Origin: CALODP01 sp942492055
GTDB lineage: Bacteria; Bacteroidota; Ignavibacteria; Ignavibacteriales; Melioribacteraceae
Assembly: GCA_942492055.1 (NCBI GenBank)
Contig: CALODP010000025.1
Span: forward strand, 62,001-126,000
DNA length: 64,000 nucleotides
Direction of reading: 5' to 3'
Part shown: positions 8,426 to 17,045 of the stretch, piece by piece
Numbering within the stretch: the first letter of the stretch is position 1
Layout of the letters: every line of letters begins with the position of its first letter
Translations under genes and position numbers: made by a program
The notes under the pieces: generated by a model
Seen by the model: only the letters and a program-made list of their open reading frames with translations
The model's database searches: none
Told to the model about the DNA's origin: nothing

Positions 8426-9199
8426 ATGAAGAAGCTATTAATGCTCCTTATTGTTTTATGTTCATCAATATTTGCTCAGGCTTCCGAGTTTAGAGTAATG
8501 GAAAACAAGGCCTTTACTGTCGGGGAAAAGCTGACTTTCGATGTGAAATATGGCTTTGTAACTGCAGGAATTGCTACAATGGAAATTCCCAGAATCAAAA
8601 AGATTTCCCAAAGGGATGCTTATCATATCCGTTTCAGAGTTAATTCCGTTGAGAGTTTCGATCCGTTTTTTAAGGTTAGAGATAGGTACGAAACATACAT
8701 GGACACTGTGGCTCTGATCCCATGGCGTTTCGAGCAACATATCAGGGAAGGTAATTACAAAAGAGATTTCTCTGCCTATTTTGATCATAGAAGAGGAAAA
8801 GCGAGAACATCCAAAGGAGTTTATGATATTTCGCCGAATGTAAATGACATCGTTTCTGCTTTCTATCTTGTCAGAACTTTTAATTTCGATTCCGTAAAAG
8901 TTGGGGATAAATTCCATCTGGAGAATTTTTTCAAGAACAAGATTTATCCTCTTGATATTGTTTATCATGGTAAAGAAAGAATAACAGTCGAAGCGGGTAC
9001 GTTCGATTGCATTATTGTTGAACCGCTTGTCCTTGAAGGAGGGTTGTTCAAAAGTGAAGGAAATATTATTATTTGGTTGTCCGATGATGATTTGAGAATC
9101 CCAGTAAAAGTGAAAACAAAGGTTCTTATCGGCTCAATTGACGCCGAACTTACCGATTACGAAGGGCTTGCCGGAGAGTTAACCTCAAAGAAAAATTAA
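8426..9199 (+). CDS. DUF3108 exported protein
   Basis: A 257-residue protein with a signal peptide (MKKLLMLLIVLCSSIFAQA). The mature part has the DUF3108 pattern: FTVGEKLTFDVKYGFVTAGIATMEI, then RDRYETYMD, VRTFNFDSVKVGD and a final WLSDDDLRIPVKVKTKV. Members are periplasmic or outer-membrane beta-rich proteins of unknown function, common in Bacteroidota and Proteobacteria. It stands alone, with a terminator behind it at 9206-9250 and a possible sigma-54 promoter ahead. No enzymatic motif is visible. Confidence 0.82.
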   Translation: MKKLLMLLIVLCSSIFAQASEFRVMENKAFTVGEKLTFDVKYGFVTAGIATMEIPRIKKISQRDAYHIRFRVNSVESFDPFFKVRDRYETYMDTVALIPWRFEQHIREGNYKRDFSAYFDHRRGKARTSKGVYDISPNVNDIVSAFYLVRTFNFDSVKVGDKFHLENFFKNKIYPLDIVYHGKERITVEAGTFDCIIVEPLVLEGGLFKSEGNIIIWLSDDDLRIPVKVKTKVLIGSIDAELTDYEGLAGELTSKKN

Positions 9200-9205
9200 A
9201 TATAT

Positions 9206-9250
9206 GGGGGATTACGTGATGATCTGTGTTAGCAAGTAATCTCCCTTTTT
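9206..9250 (+). terminator. Intrinsic terminator after the DUF3108 gene
   Basis: A GGGGATTAC arm near 9207-9215 pairs with GTAATCTCCC (9236-9245), with one bulged base, and is followed by five Ts. It sits seven bases after the DUF3108 stop and before the CPBP protease gene. Confidence 0.75.
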
Positions 9251-9266
9251 CATATTTTCGTCAGAT

Positions 9267-10244
9267 ATGAATTCTGAAAATAATACATCTGACAAAAATT
9301 CCTCCTTTGATATCAACGAATTGGGAATAATTCCCGCTATGTCGCCGGTTAGCGCCGCTTTTATGGGACTATTCCTTGTTTTTGTATTGTATCAATTTGG
9401 CGGAGGATTATTAACAATATTGGTTGCCGGTTCTAATCCGGCGGAAGCCGATATGAACCTGATGCGTGTGTTGACCGCTTTCGGACAATTCGCTTTTATT
9501 CTCATACCCGGTCTTCTTCTTACAAAACTTGTTTACGGTGAAATCAAGGAAGTTGTTCGTTTTAACAAAGCCGGAGTAATCGAAGCCTTTCTATATATCC
9601 TCGGAATGGCTATCCTTATCCCTCTCACCCAGTACTATCTTTATCTTCAAAATTTTATTATCGCCGAGCTTGCCAAGAGAGTGGAATTTATTAATAGTAT
9701 GAAGCTTTTTCTTGATAAGATGGATGATATGCTTGAGGGAACTTATCTTAAAATGATGGCCTACGATACTCCGTGGGAGATGCTCCTTATTGTTTTCGTA
9801 ATGACAATGGTTCCGGCTATTTGCGAAGAAACCTTCTTCAGAGGTTTTGTACAACGAAGTTTCGAATTCAAAATAAAACCAATCTATGCGGCAATCATTA
9901 CTTCCGTGGGATTCGCCCTATATCATTTCAATCCTTACGGGTTTATTCCTCTGGTCGGATTAGGCTTGTATTTCGGATATGCTGCTTATAAATCGAACTC
10001 AATTATAATCCCGATGATTATTCACATGATTAATAATCTTGTCTCAGTCACGGTCTATTTTAAATGTGGGGAAGAGGAATTTCTATTGCCGGAGACCTTC
10101 GAAACGGGAGAATTGATCAGTAGTTCGGTATATTTTGTTCTCTTTACTATTGTTTTTATCTCTCTAATAGTGTTTATTAACTATTACCATAACACTTACA
10201 AGAACAATATCAGAGAGGTGAATAATGATTTGCCCCAAATGTGA
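9267..10244 (+). CDS. CPBP-family intramembrane metal-dependent protease
   Basis: A 325-residue polytopic membrane protein. The CPBP (Abi/Rce1-like) motifs are EETFFRG (187-193), ALYHFNP with His220, and IIPMIIHMINN with His253 and Asn257; together these form the membrane-embedded glutamate/histidine active site. About seven or eight hydrophobic helices are visible. The family includes CAAX prenyl proteases and bacteriocin-immunity proteins, and the bacterial substrate is usually unknown. The last 20 bases overlap the zinc-ribbon gene, which in turn abuts cdsA, so the three form one unit. Confidence 0.88.
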   Translation: MNSENNTSDKNSSFDINELGIIPAMSPVSAAFMGLFLVFVLYQFGGGLLTILVAGSNPAEADMNLMRVLTAFGQFAFILIPGLLLTKLVYGEIKEVVRFNKAGVIEAFLYILGMAILIPLTQYYLYLQNFIIAELAKRVEFINSMKLFLDKMDDMLEGTYLKMMAYDTPWEMLLIVFVMTMVPAICEETFFRGFVQRSFEFKIKPIYAAIITSVGFALYHFNPYGFIPLVGLGLYFGYAAYKSNSIIIPMIIHMINNLVSVTVYFKCGEEEFLLPETFETGELISSSVYFVLFTIVFISLIVFINYYHNTYKNNIREVNNDLPQM

Positions 10245-10572
10245 GTCCCAGTATGTTAAAGGAATTGATATTTGTGCCGATTGTGGTATCGAATTAATTC
10301 CGGTTGAAGAATTCGAAGGGAATCTTATTAAGCCTTCGGATTGGGTTATCGCTTATACTTGCGGTGATTCTTATGAGGCGGAAATGCTAAAGACTAATCT
10401 GGAAAGCGCAGGCATAGAAACCTTGATATTAGCTCAAAAAGATAGAAATTATCCTACCGTAGGAGACTTGGCAATTATTAAAGTTCTTGTTACGAGAAAA
10501 TACGCCAACGAAGCTATGGAGATAATCAATGATATTAATTCACAAAATATTGAAAATGAAAACGAAGAATAA
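10225..10572 (+). CDS. Zinc-ribbon protein with DUF2007 domain
   Basis: A 115-residue cytosolic protein. The N-terminus is a zinc ribbon with paired cysteines C3/C6 and C17/C20. From about residue 38 it has the DUF2007 fold (WVIAYTCGDSYEAEMLKTNLESAG...), an alpha/beta domain also found in putative signal-transducing proteins. Function unknown. It starts inside the end of the CPBP protease gene and ends on the first base of cdsA, so translation of all three is likely coupled. Confidence 0.8.
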   Translation: MICPKCESQYVKGIDICADCGIELIPVEEFEGNLIKPSDWVIAYTCGDSYEAEMLKTNLESAGIETLILAQKDRNYPTVGDLAIIKVLVTRKYANEAMEIINDINSQNIENENEE

Positions 10573-11396
10573 TGGCATTAAATAACAGAACCACAAGAAT
10601 TTTGGTATCCGTCCTCGCAATACCGGTCATAGTGGCGTTGTGTTTGTGGGGCGGATTCCCCTTTTTACTTTTTACTACTTTCATTGGCCTTACAGCCTTT
10701 TACGAATTTGCCGATTTTAACATGAACAAGGAAAACAATGTCAATATCCATTTGGGATTGTTATCTGTTTTCGCCCTTATATTAAACAAATATTTCCATT
10801 TTATCCCTTACGAAGTATTGTTTATTCTTATTGTCGGATTGGTCTCCCTTACAGAGCTTTTCCGAAACGCGGGTTCTGCGATTAACAATATCGGTTCAAC
10901 TCTGCTCGGTATTCTATATATCGGACTCTTTTCTTCGACTTTAATTGGTCTTAGAGAAGGGGGAAGTTCGCATCATTTCCTACAGATCGAAAGAGGATAT
11001 CTTATTCTCGCTATTCTCATATCTATCTGGGTATGCGATTCGGCAGCTTATTTTCTCGGTACAGCATTTGGTAAACACAAGCTTTTCCCGAGAGTAAGCC
11101 CGAAGAAGAGTTGGGAAGGAGCTATTGCGGGACTTGTTTTCGCGGTTATTGCTATGGTTGCCATAAAAGGATTTTTCCTCAATTATCTCTCCTATACCGA
11201 CGCAGTAGTTGTCGGAATTATAACCGGTACTATCGGACAGTTAGGAGATCTTATAGAAAGTTTATTTAAAAGAGACGCCAATGTTAAAGATTCTTCTTCT
11301 TTAATTCCCGGTCATGGTGGCATTTTCGATCGTTTCGATTCGCTCCTGTTAAGCGCCCCTTTTGTTTATCTTTATCTTGTTTATTTTGCTAACTAA
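10572..11396 (+). CDS. cdsA: Phosphatidate cytidylyltransferase
   Basis: Makes CDP-diacylglycerol from phosphatidate and CTP, the branch point of phospholipid synthesis, in the inner membrane. The 274 residues contain about seven membrane helices, SPKKSWEG (176-183) and the C-terminal family signature from about 222 to 258 (GQLGDLIESLFKR..KDSSSLIPGHGGIFDRFDS). Length is normal. It overlaps the zinc-ribbon gene by one base. Confidence 0.95.
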   Translation: MALNNRTTRILVSVLAIPVIVALCLWGGFPFLLFTTFIGLTAFYEFADFNMNKENNVNIHLGLLSVFALILNKYFHFIPYEVLFILIVGLVSLTELFRNAGSAINNIGSTLLGILYIGLFSSTLIGLREGGSSHHFLQIERGYLILAILISIWVCDSAAYFLGTAFGKHKLFPRVSPKKSWEGAIAGLVFAVIAMVAIKGFFLNYLSYTDAVVVGIITGTIGQLGDLIESLFKRDANVKDSSSLIPGHGGIFDRFDSLLLSAPFVYLYLVYFAN

Positions 11397-11429
11397 TTGA
11401 TAAATATTGTTGCCAGGAGTTTTATTTCG

Positions 11430-12443
11430 ATGAAAAAGTATAGTTTTATTTTCCTCTTTTTCTTCGCGTTCGTTTCTTTATTCGCGCAAGGGGAACAGAA
11501 GTTTGCCCAGTTGGGTAATTTTGAGTTGGAAAACGGGGATACAATCCTCAATTGTAAAATTGGATACAGAACTTTCGGAAAACTTAACGAAGAAAAATCT
11601 AATGTTATTGTCTTCCCGACATGGTTCGGCGGTACTTCCGAACATCTTTCCAATCTTATCGGACCGGGAAAATTTGTAGACGCTTCCAAATATTTCGTAA
11701 TCGCTATCGATGCTTTCGGTAACGGTGTCTCTTCGTCACCATCAAATAGCGAATTGCAACCGGGATCCGAATTCCCCGAATTCAATATCCGGGACATGGT
11801 TCACGCGCAATATCGTTTCATTACCGAAAAGCTCGATCTGCATCATGTTTACGGATTCGTTGGCGGTTCAATGGGAAGTATGCAGGTTTTCGAATGGGTG
11901 GTTACTTATCCCGATTTTATGGATAAGGCTTTACCATATGTCTGTTCTCCCGCACGAACATCATACGATCTTTTATTGATCAATACACAGTTGAACATTA
12001 TCGATACTTATCGCTCTTTGGGAGCCGACGATAAAACTATCTACAAAACATTGGATATGTACAGAGCTATTTTTGCCCGCTCACCCGATTATATAGCCGA
12101 AAAGATTCCGAGAGAGGAATTCTACGAATACCTAAAGAAATTCGATAAAGAGAAAAAAACAATTTTTACAGTAGATAATTTCCGCAGTCAGGCAGTCGCT
12201 ATGATTGAGCATAATATCTACGCTTCATTCGATAACTCAATGGAAAAAGCGGCCGAAAGAATTAAAGCTGATATGCTTATTATGGTCTCTTCTTCAGATC
12301 ATATTGTTCATCCGAAAAGCGCTTTGGAATTTGCCAAACTGATAAATGCCGAAGTTGTTATTTTGGATGGGAACAATGGCCATCTGGCTGTTGGCGCGGA
12401 ATTGAAGAAATGTACAAAGATTGTTCATAATTTTTTCGAATAG
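11430..12443 (+). CDS. Exported MetX-like alpha/beta hydrolase
   Basis: The fold and motifs are those of homoserine O-acetyltransferase-like enzymes: GYRTFGKLNEEKSNVIVFPTW, the nucleophile elbow GGSMGSMQ (145-152, Ser147), and a C-terminal SSSDHIVHP and NGHLAVGAE that supply Asp and His. Unlike cytosolic MetX, it starts with a clear signal peptide (MKKYSFIFLFFFAFVSLFA). The ATG at 11430 is preferred over the earlier in-frame start because AGGAG lies about ten bases ahead and the signal peptide begins there. An exported enzyme of this kind is unlikely to make methionine precursors; an esterase or acyltransferase acting in the envelope is more plausible. Confidence 0.8.
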   Translation: MKKYSFIFLFFFAFVSLFAQGEQKFAQLGNFELENGDTILNCKIGYRTFGKLNEEKSNVIVFPTWFGGTSEHLSNLIGPGKFVDASKYFVIAIDAFGNGVSSSPSNSELQPGSEFPEFNIRDMVHAQYRFITEKLDLHHVYGFVGGSMGSMQVFEWVVTYPDFMDKALPYVCSPARTSYDLLLINTQLNIIDTYRSLGADDKTIYKTLDMYRAIFARSPDYIAEKIPREEFYEYLKKFDKEKKTIFTVDNFRSQAVAMIEHNIYASFDNSMEKAAERIKADMLIMVSSSDHIVHPKSALEFAKLINAEVVILDGNNGHLAVGAELKKCTKIVHNFFE

Positions 12444-12510
12444 AGAATCTTGAACCGTTTTCTATCATCACATGTTTATATAATTTTAATGATAATCATG
12501 AGGATAGAAA

Positions 12511-12942
12511 ATGGCTACCAAGAAAGCGTTTATTAAGCAAGTAAGTGGTATTACTTTTGCCGGCAAAACCGATTCGAAGCAATGGGTGATGATGGATGGC
12601 CCCGAAGATTTCGGAGGAAGCGATTCGGCAATACGCCCTAAAGAATTATTGTTACTGGCTCTAGGCGGATGTACCGGAAGTGACGTCGCTTCCATATTGG
12701 CTAAGAAAAGAATCAAAGTTGATGGTTTCGAAATGAACATCGAAGCCGAGATGAGCGAAGAACATCCGAAAGTATATACCAAAATTCATGTTGAGTATCT
12801 TTTCTACGGAAAGGATATCAAAGAAAACGCAATCGAGCGAGCTATTGAATTATCGCAAACCAAATATTGCGGTGTAACGGCAATGCTCGAAAAGAGTATA
12901 GAAATAACACATAGTTTCAGAATTGAAGAAGAAAAAAGATAG
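12511..12942 (+). CDS. OsmC-family peroxiredoxin-like protein
   Basis: A 143-residue OsmC/Ohr-family protein with the two conserved cysteines, C54 in LALGGCTGSDV and C120 in KYCGVTAML. Such proteins reduce organic hydroperoxides through a thiol pair. The sequence is closer to the YhfA-like OsmC branch than to Ohr. The 3' end overlaps the methyltransferase gene by 20 bases. Confidence 0.9.
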   Translation: MATKKAFIKQVSGITFAGKTDSKQWVMMDGPEDFGGSDSAIRPKELLLLALGGCTGSDVASILAKKRIKVDGFEMNIEAEMSEEHPKVYTKIHVEYLFYGKDIKENAIERAIELSQTKYCGVTAMLEKSIEITHSFRIEEEKR

Positions 12943-13555
12943 TTTTAACATAAAAGAAGTATTATCGTCAATTCCTTGTACCACAAGTGACGAAATGATG
13001 ATAAGCAAAGGTTTGGATCTGAGGGAAGATTATTTTCGCATTGTCGAAAAGGCTTCCCTCCCTCCCGATTCCTTTCTCCTTGAAACGGCCACAGGTAGCG
13101 GTAGAATGGTTTCCATACTCTCCCGCATGGGTTATGATGTCTTAACCGCTGATATTGCCACAGAGATAAACGAGAAGGTTTTTGAAAGAATCACCGAAAA
13201 ATATCTAGATCGGGTAAAGTTCGCTTTCTTCTCTCTGGAAGATATACCTTACCGCGATTCGACAATCGATAATATTATCAGTGTGAATACAATCCACGAA
13301 CTGGATAATCCCGAGAAATGTATCGATGAACTTATACGAATCCATTCGGGAAATGGCCCTTTGATATTATCCGATTTCAACCGTTTCGGTTTCGATGTGA
13401 TAGGGGAAGTCCATATCACGAATTACGGAATCCCTCATCCCGAAGGAAATATGAAGATGGATAAGGTTTTCGAATATCTCCGGAAATATTACTACTCGGT
13501 AGAACTGTTCGAAACAAAGCTGAATACTACCTGCTACGCCATTGAGAAAAAATAG
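12923..13555 (+). CDS. Class I SAM-dependent methyltransferase
   Basis: A 210-residue protein with the SAM-binding motif LLETATGSGRM (52-62), the acidic end of strand 2 (LTADIA), and a later INTIHELDNPEK-like stretch that places it in the Methyltransf_11-type fold. The first loop has ETATGSG instead of the usual E/DxGxGxG. Substrate unknown. The start used is a TTG inside the OsmC gene end, the only early start in frame. Confidence 0.78.
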   Translation: MKKKKDSFNIKEVLSSIPCTTSDEMMISKGLDLREDYFRIVEKASLPPDSFLLETATGSGRMVSILSRMGYDVLTADIATEINEKVFERITEKYLDRVKFAFFSLEDIPYRDSTIDNIISVNTIHELDNPEKCIDELIRIHSGNGPLILSDFNRFGFDVIGEVHITNYGIPHPEGNMKMDKVFEYLRKYYYSVELFETKLNTTCYAIEKK

Positions 13556-13556
13556 T

Positions 13557-14210
13557 TTATCGGTAATCCTCTCCTAAAGATTCGATAAGATACTTGTTAT
13601 CAACAAGGGCTATTTTTGCTATTTTCAGAAAGGTAGATTCCCATTCCAGCCACTCAAGCGTGGCTTCTTTCATTTTCCGCACTTCATCTTTAAGTGTTCC
13701 TTTGGCCGCTTCTTTGGCTTCACGCAAATCCTCTAGCTCTTCTATCATATCTTTTCCCGCGCGCAAATTCTCTTCGGAAATGTTGAATCTCCCCATCCTT
13801 TCCAAATAGTCCGGTATTCTCAGAATATTTCCGTAAAATTGGGCTGCCATAGCGATCCACTTTGTTCCCACGCGGGATCTCGTTCCCTTTAAGCCAAGCT
13901 TAATTATCGCTCCTTCATCTTTCTTAAAGACAATTCGCGCTATCTTGAGATGAACCTGATATATTTCCCCAACCTCTTTTCGTTTTAGGTTGAAAATGCG
14001 AATCTGCTCCATTTTTTCCGCTTCTACATTTTTTATATGAGAAGGCAACGTAGTTATTCTGGCAAAAAGGGCTTTTCCTGCTTCCATTTCCGTTTCGGAA
14101 TAACCGAACTGAGATAGTTTGGAAAGAATTAGCGGATTACTTGCGGTATTATCAAATAATATTGATCCCGCGGTTATAATGTGCGACATTGAGCGATTTA
14201 TGCTGGACAT
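13557..14210 (-). CDS. Unrecognised helical protein
   Basis: I do not recognise this 217-residue protein. It begins MSSINRSMSHIITAGS, has no signal peptide or membrane segment, and appears largely alpha-helical with a charged region rich in Lys and Glu near the C-terminus (EELEDLREAKEAAKGTL) that could form a coiled coil. A short basic block (KLGLKGTRSRVGTKW) lies in the middle. It converges on the methyltransferase gene with a one-base gap. Codon use looks like its neighbours, so it is probably a genuine gene. Confidence 0.65.
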   Translation of the reverse strand: MSSINRSMSHIITAGSILFDNTASNPLILSKLSQFGYSETEMEAGKALFARITTLPSHIKNVEAEKMEQIRIFNLKRKEVGEIYQVHLKIARIVFKKDEGAIIKLGLKGTRSRVGTKWIAMAAQFYGNILRIPDYLERMGRFNISEENLRAGKDMIEELEDLREAKEAAKGTLKDEVRKMKEATLEWLEWESTFLKIAKIALVDNKYLIESLGEDYR

Positions 14211-14217
14211 ATTTCCC

Positions 14218-15101
14218 TCCTAATAAGACAATTTCCTAATTTTCTTCAGGTAACAAGAAAAAAAGAGAGGAAGTTCACTCTTATATCCTAAATAGCATCA
14301 ACGATATTATTAATGTCATCATAGATATTCTAGAATGTAGATTGTATCTAGTCTATTGCATATAATATCTACAAGAAAGTATCATATATCCGGTTCAAAG
14401 TAACACATATATGATAAATTGCATCAGGTATATTCTATATATACTCATATATATTCTTTAATGTAACAATGCAATAAAGCATATAGGTGTTGCAAAATAG
14501 CAGATACATAAGTATATCTATCAGATAGGTGGATATATTTTGAATATAGGAGATGCAATTTAGCAGATATATAATGCGATTTAACAGATACCTAATACAA
14601 TTTATCGGATACATAATGCAATTTAGCAGATATGTGATGCACAATTGAATATATGACTTGTTGCGACGTAATAATCTCTTTCCCGAACATCTTAAATGTA
14701 GAGGAAGAATCTTAACAGTGTTATTGGTTGCAGATTGCAATTCGGGAGTCTTATAAAAAGGCGCAGGGTATTAAAACTGTGATGCATGCTCATGATTGTG
14801 GGAGTAATATGCGTAATAATCAGAAAAAGTTTTCATCATTGGGGATAAACAGAATTAAAAATAGAGAAAATATGTTATCTCAATTGAACAGGGCGGTTTC
14901 TATGATTTACGAAATGATATAATGAACCATTCAATAAGAATATTGTTTGCCTTATAACAAAGGTTTATCGAAAATAAATTTTGATTGCACTAAATTTGTT
15001 TATGGATTTTTAATATAGGTAAAAAAACTGAAAATTAAGAGTTGAAATAATCCCTTTAATTATTTATAATATATTTAAAGTTTTATACACTGGAGAACGG
15101 T
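14218..15101. other. 884-base gene-poor AT-rich stretch
   Basis: Between the unrecognised leftward gene and the MarR regulator there is no convincing gene. It contains a degenerate 21-bp tandem repeat (14469-14657) and one weak open frame starting with TTG at 14728 and ending at 14922 (64 codons). That frame has no recognisable domain; a start at an internal ATG would leave 45 or fewer residues. No transposase remnant or tRNA is visible. Confidence 0.6.
14469..14657. repeat. Degenerate 21-bp tandem repeat, nine units
   Basis: Nine consecutive 21-base units can be laid out in register from 14469. The clearest start at 14553, 14574, 14595 and 14616 and share ATGCAATTTAGCAGATA-type sequence. 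The outer units at 14469, 14490, 14511, 14532 and 14637 are more diverged. Because 21 is a multiple of three, the minus strand stays open across it (14435-14740) and would encode a seven-residue repeat of the Y-L-L-N-C-I type. That reading is probably a by-product of the repeat. Confidence 0.75.
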
Positions 15102-15554
15102 ATGGACAAAAAGTTCGATTACGGCCCGAAAAAGAATTTATCTTTGACAACATGGGTCAAATTAACAAGAGCATTTCACACATGCGAAAAGATGGCAACC
15201 TCACACGTAAAGGATTTCGGTCTTTCTTACGCGCAATTTTCCGTTATTGAAGCTTTGGGGCATTTAGGACCACTTAAAATAGGTGTTCTATGCAGTAAGA
15301 TGCTTGTAACGGGAGGAAACATGACACTCGTGCTGGATAGTCTTGAGAAAGTGAATTATATCGAAAGAGTACATAGCAAGGAAGATCGCCGTGCAATTAA
15401 TGTACAGTTAACAAAGAAAGGGGAAGAATTGTTCGCGAATATATTCCCTAAGCATGCCGAGCATATTGATGAAATGCTGAATGGTTTATCCGGCGAAGAA
15501 CAAAAAGAGTTAGGAAAGCTTCTTAAAAAATTAGGCGCATCCTTAAACGACTAA
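15102..15554 (+). CDS. MarR-family transcriptional regulator
   Basis: A 150-residue winged-helix regulator. The recognition region LGPLKIGVLCSKMLVTGGNMTLVLDSLE is followed by the wing YIERVHSKEDRRAINVQLTKKG with the family DRR motif. MarR dimers usually repress adjacent or own genes and respond to small phenolic or oxidising ligands. It stands alone. A close neighbour that it might control is the downstream DUF1015-serC pair, but no operator was identified. Confidence 0.93.
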   Translation: MDKKFDYGPKKNLSLTTWVKLTRAFHTCEKMATSHVKDFGLSYAQFSVIEALGHLGPLKIGVLCSKMLVTGGNMTLVLDSLEKVNYIERVHSKEDRRAINVQLTKKGEELFANIFPKHAEHIDEMLNGLSGEEQKELGKLLKKLGASLND

Positions 15555-15593
15555 TAGTTTTCTTCTTGTTTTTGTTTTAATGACTTAATAACT

Positions 15594-15737
15594 ATGATCC
15601 GTAAAATCATATCGGAATGGTACGTCGTTTTCCGAAGAATTGTGGCTGAAAAATTCAATTTCCTTTCTCGAAAAATTCTTTCGAAATATCCCAAAAAAGT
15701 TTTTGAGACTATCGGAAAAGTGCTTAATTTACTCTGA
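15594..15737 (+). CDS. Possible small basic protein, 47 residues
   Basis: An ATG frame (MIRKIISEWYVVFRRIVAEK...) fills most of the gap between the MarR gene and the DUF1015 gene. The product would be 47 residues, basic and possibly an amphipathic helix. There is no clear ribosome-binding site and no recognised family, so it could be chance. Confidence 0.25.
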   Translation: MIRKIISEWYVVFRRIVAEKFNFLSRKILSKYPKKVFETIGKVLNLL

Positions 15738-15773
15738 CAAAAGAATTTTTCTTACACGAAAGTGGGAGTCGTC

Positions 15774-17009
15774 ATGGCTGTAATTAGACCATTCAGAGCA
15801 ATCAGACCTAACGAAAAAGTAGCGCATCTGGTTGCAAGCGTTCCATATGATGTAGTTAACAGACAAGAGGCTGCTGAGAAAGCCAAAGACAATCCAATTA
15901 ATTTCCTAAGGGTTACCCGATCGGAAATTGAGTTAGATCCAAAAACAGATCCTTATTCAGATAAAGTTTATCGTAAAGCCAAAGAGAACTTTGAGAGATT
16001 GAAAAAAGAAGCTCCTCTTTTGCAAGACGAAAAGCCCCATTTCTATATTTACAAATTAGATTGGAAGGATCAGTCTCAGGTTGGAATTGCCGCTACTTTC
16101 TCGGTAGATGATTACGATAATGATGTAATTATGAAACATGAAAAGACAAGACGTGTAAAAGAGGATGATCGAACCAATCATATTATCACCACCGAAGCGC
16201 AAACCGGCGCGGTATTTCTGACATATAAAGAGATACCGGAGATTAATGATATTGTAGAAAAGACAATGAAGCATGAAAAAGCATTGTATGATTTCACAAC
16301 CTCCGACGGAGTAACTCACACCGTATGGGTAATTCCGGATGATTATAAGGATGTAATCATTTTTGAAATGGGGAAAACTGAAAAATTATACATTGCCGAT
16401 GGTCATCACAGAGCCGCAAGCGCAAGCAGGGCTAGAGGTGTGGCTAAAGAAAAAAACGTAGGACATAACGGTGAGGAAGAGTACAATTATTTCATGGCAG
16501 TCCTGTTTCCTGCCGAACAATTGAAAATTCTTCCATATAATCGCATAGTTTTCGATTTAAAAGGGCTGGATGAAAAACTATTTATTGACAAAATAAAAAA
16601 TAATTTTATTATTGAGCCCACAAATTCTCCGACACCTCCGGAAAGGAAAACATTCTGTATGTATCTTAACAATGAGTGGTATCTGTTAAGAGCAAATGAG
16701 AATGTTGTACCCGGCGAGGCGGTTGGGGATAAGTTAGATGTAAGTATATTACAAAACTACATACTACATCCGATTCTCGGGATAGAAGATCCGCGTACCG
16801 ATAACAATGTGGATTTCATTGGTGGAATAAGAGGCACCGAGGAATTGGAAAAGCTAGTTAATAACGGAACCGCTGCAGTAGCGTTCTCGATGTATCCGGT
16901 TGATGTTGAGGATCTTATACATATATCCGATGCCGGAGAAACTATGCCGCCAAAATCGACATGGTTTGAGCCGAAGCTTAGAGACGGGCTTTTGGTTCAT
17001 ATGATTTAG
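15774..17009 (+). CDS. DUF1015-family protein
   Basis: A 411-residue cytosolic protein of the DUF1015 (SerB-neighbour) family. Diagnostic blocks are FRAIRPNEKVAHLVASVPYDVV at the start, NFLRVTRSE, and ADGHHRAASAS from about residue 207. DUF1015 genes are known to sit next to serine biosynthesis genes, as here with serC 36 bases downstream, but the enzymatic role is not established. The ATG at 15774 is preferred over the in-frame GTG at 15762 because MAVIRPFRAIRP is the usual family start. Confidence 0.9.
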   Translation: MAVIRPFRAIRPNEKVAHLVASVPYDVVNRQEAAEKAKDNPINFLRVTRSEIELDPKTDPYSDKVYRKAKENFERLKKEAPLLQDEKPHFYIYKLDWKDQSQVGIAATFSVDDYDNDVIMKHEKTRRVKEDDRTNHIITTEAQTGAVFLTYKEIPEINDIVEKTMKHEKALYDFTTSDGVTHTVWVIPDDYKDVIIFEMGKTEKLYIADGHHRAASASRARGVAKEKNVGHNGEEEYNYFMAVLFPAEQLKILPYNRIVFDLKGLDEKLFIDKIKNNFIIEPTNSPTPPERKTFCMYLNNEWYLLRANENVVPGEAVGDKLDVSILQNYILHPILGIEDPRTDNNVDFIGGIRGTEELEKLVNNGTAAVAFSMYPVDVEDLIHISDAGETMPPKSTWFEPKLRDGLLVHMI

Positions 17010-17045
17010 GAGATTTTTTCAGTTAATAAATTAAGGATTTGTGGT

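Noticed and set aside
8465..8968. Leftward 167-codon frame
   Set aside because: It is antisense to the DUF3108 gene, which has a signal peptide and family motifs.
14469..14657. CRISPR array
   Set aside because: The repeats follow each other without spacers and no cas gene is near.
14435..14740. Minus-strand open frame of 101 codons across the 21-bp repeats
   Set aside because: The frame is kept open only because the repeat length is a multiple of three. The product is a monotonous hydrophobic heptad repeat with no ribosome-binding site.
14728..14922. Small rightward frame of 64 codons
   Set aside because: It needs a TTG start, shows no ribosome-binding site and matches no known family, so it is noted only in the gap description.
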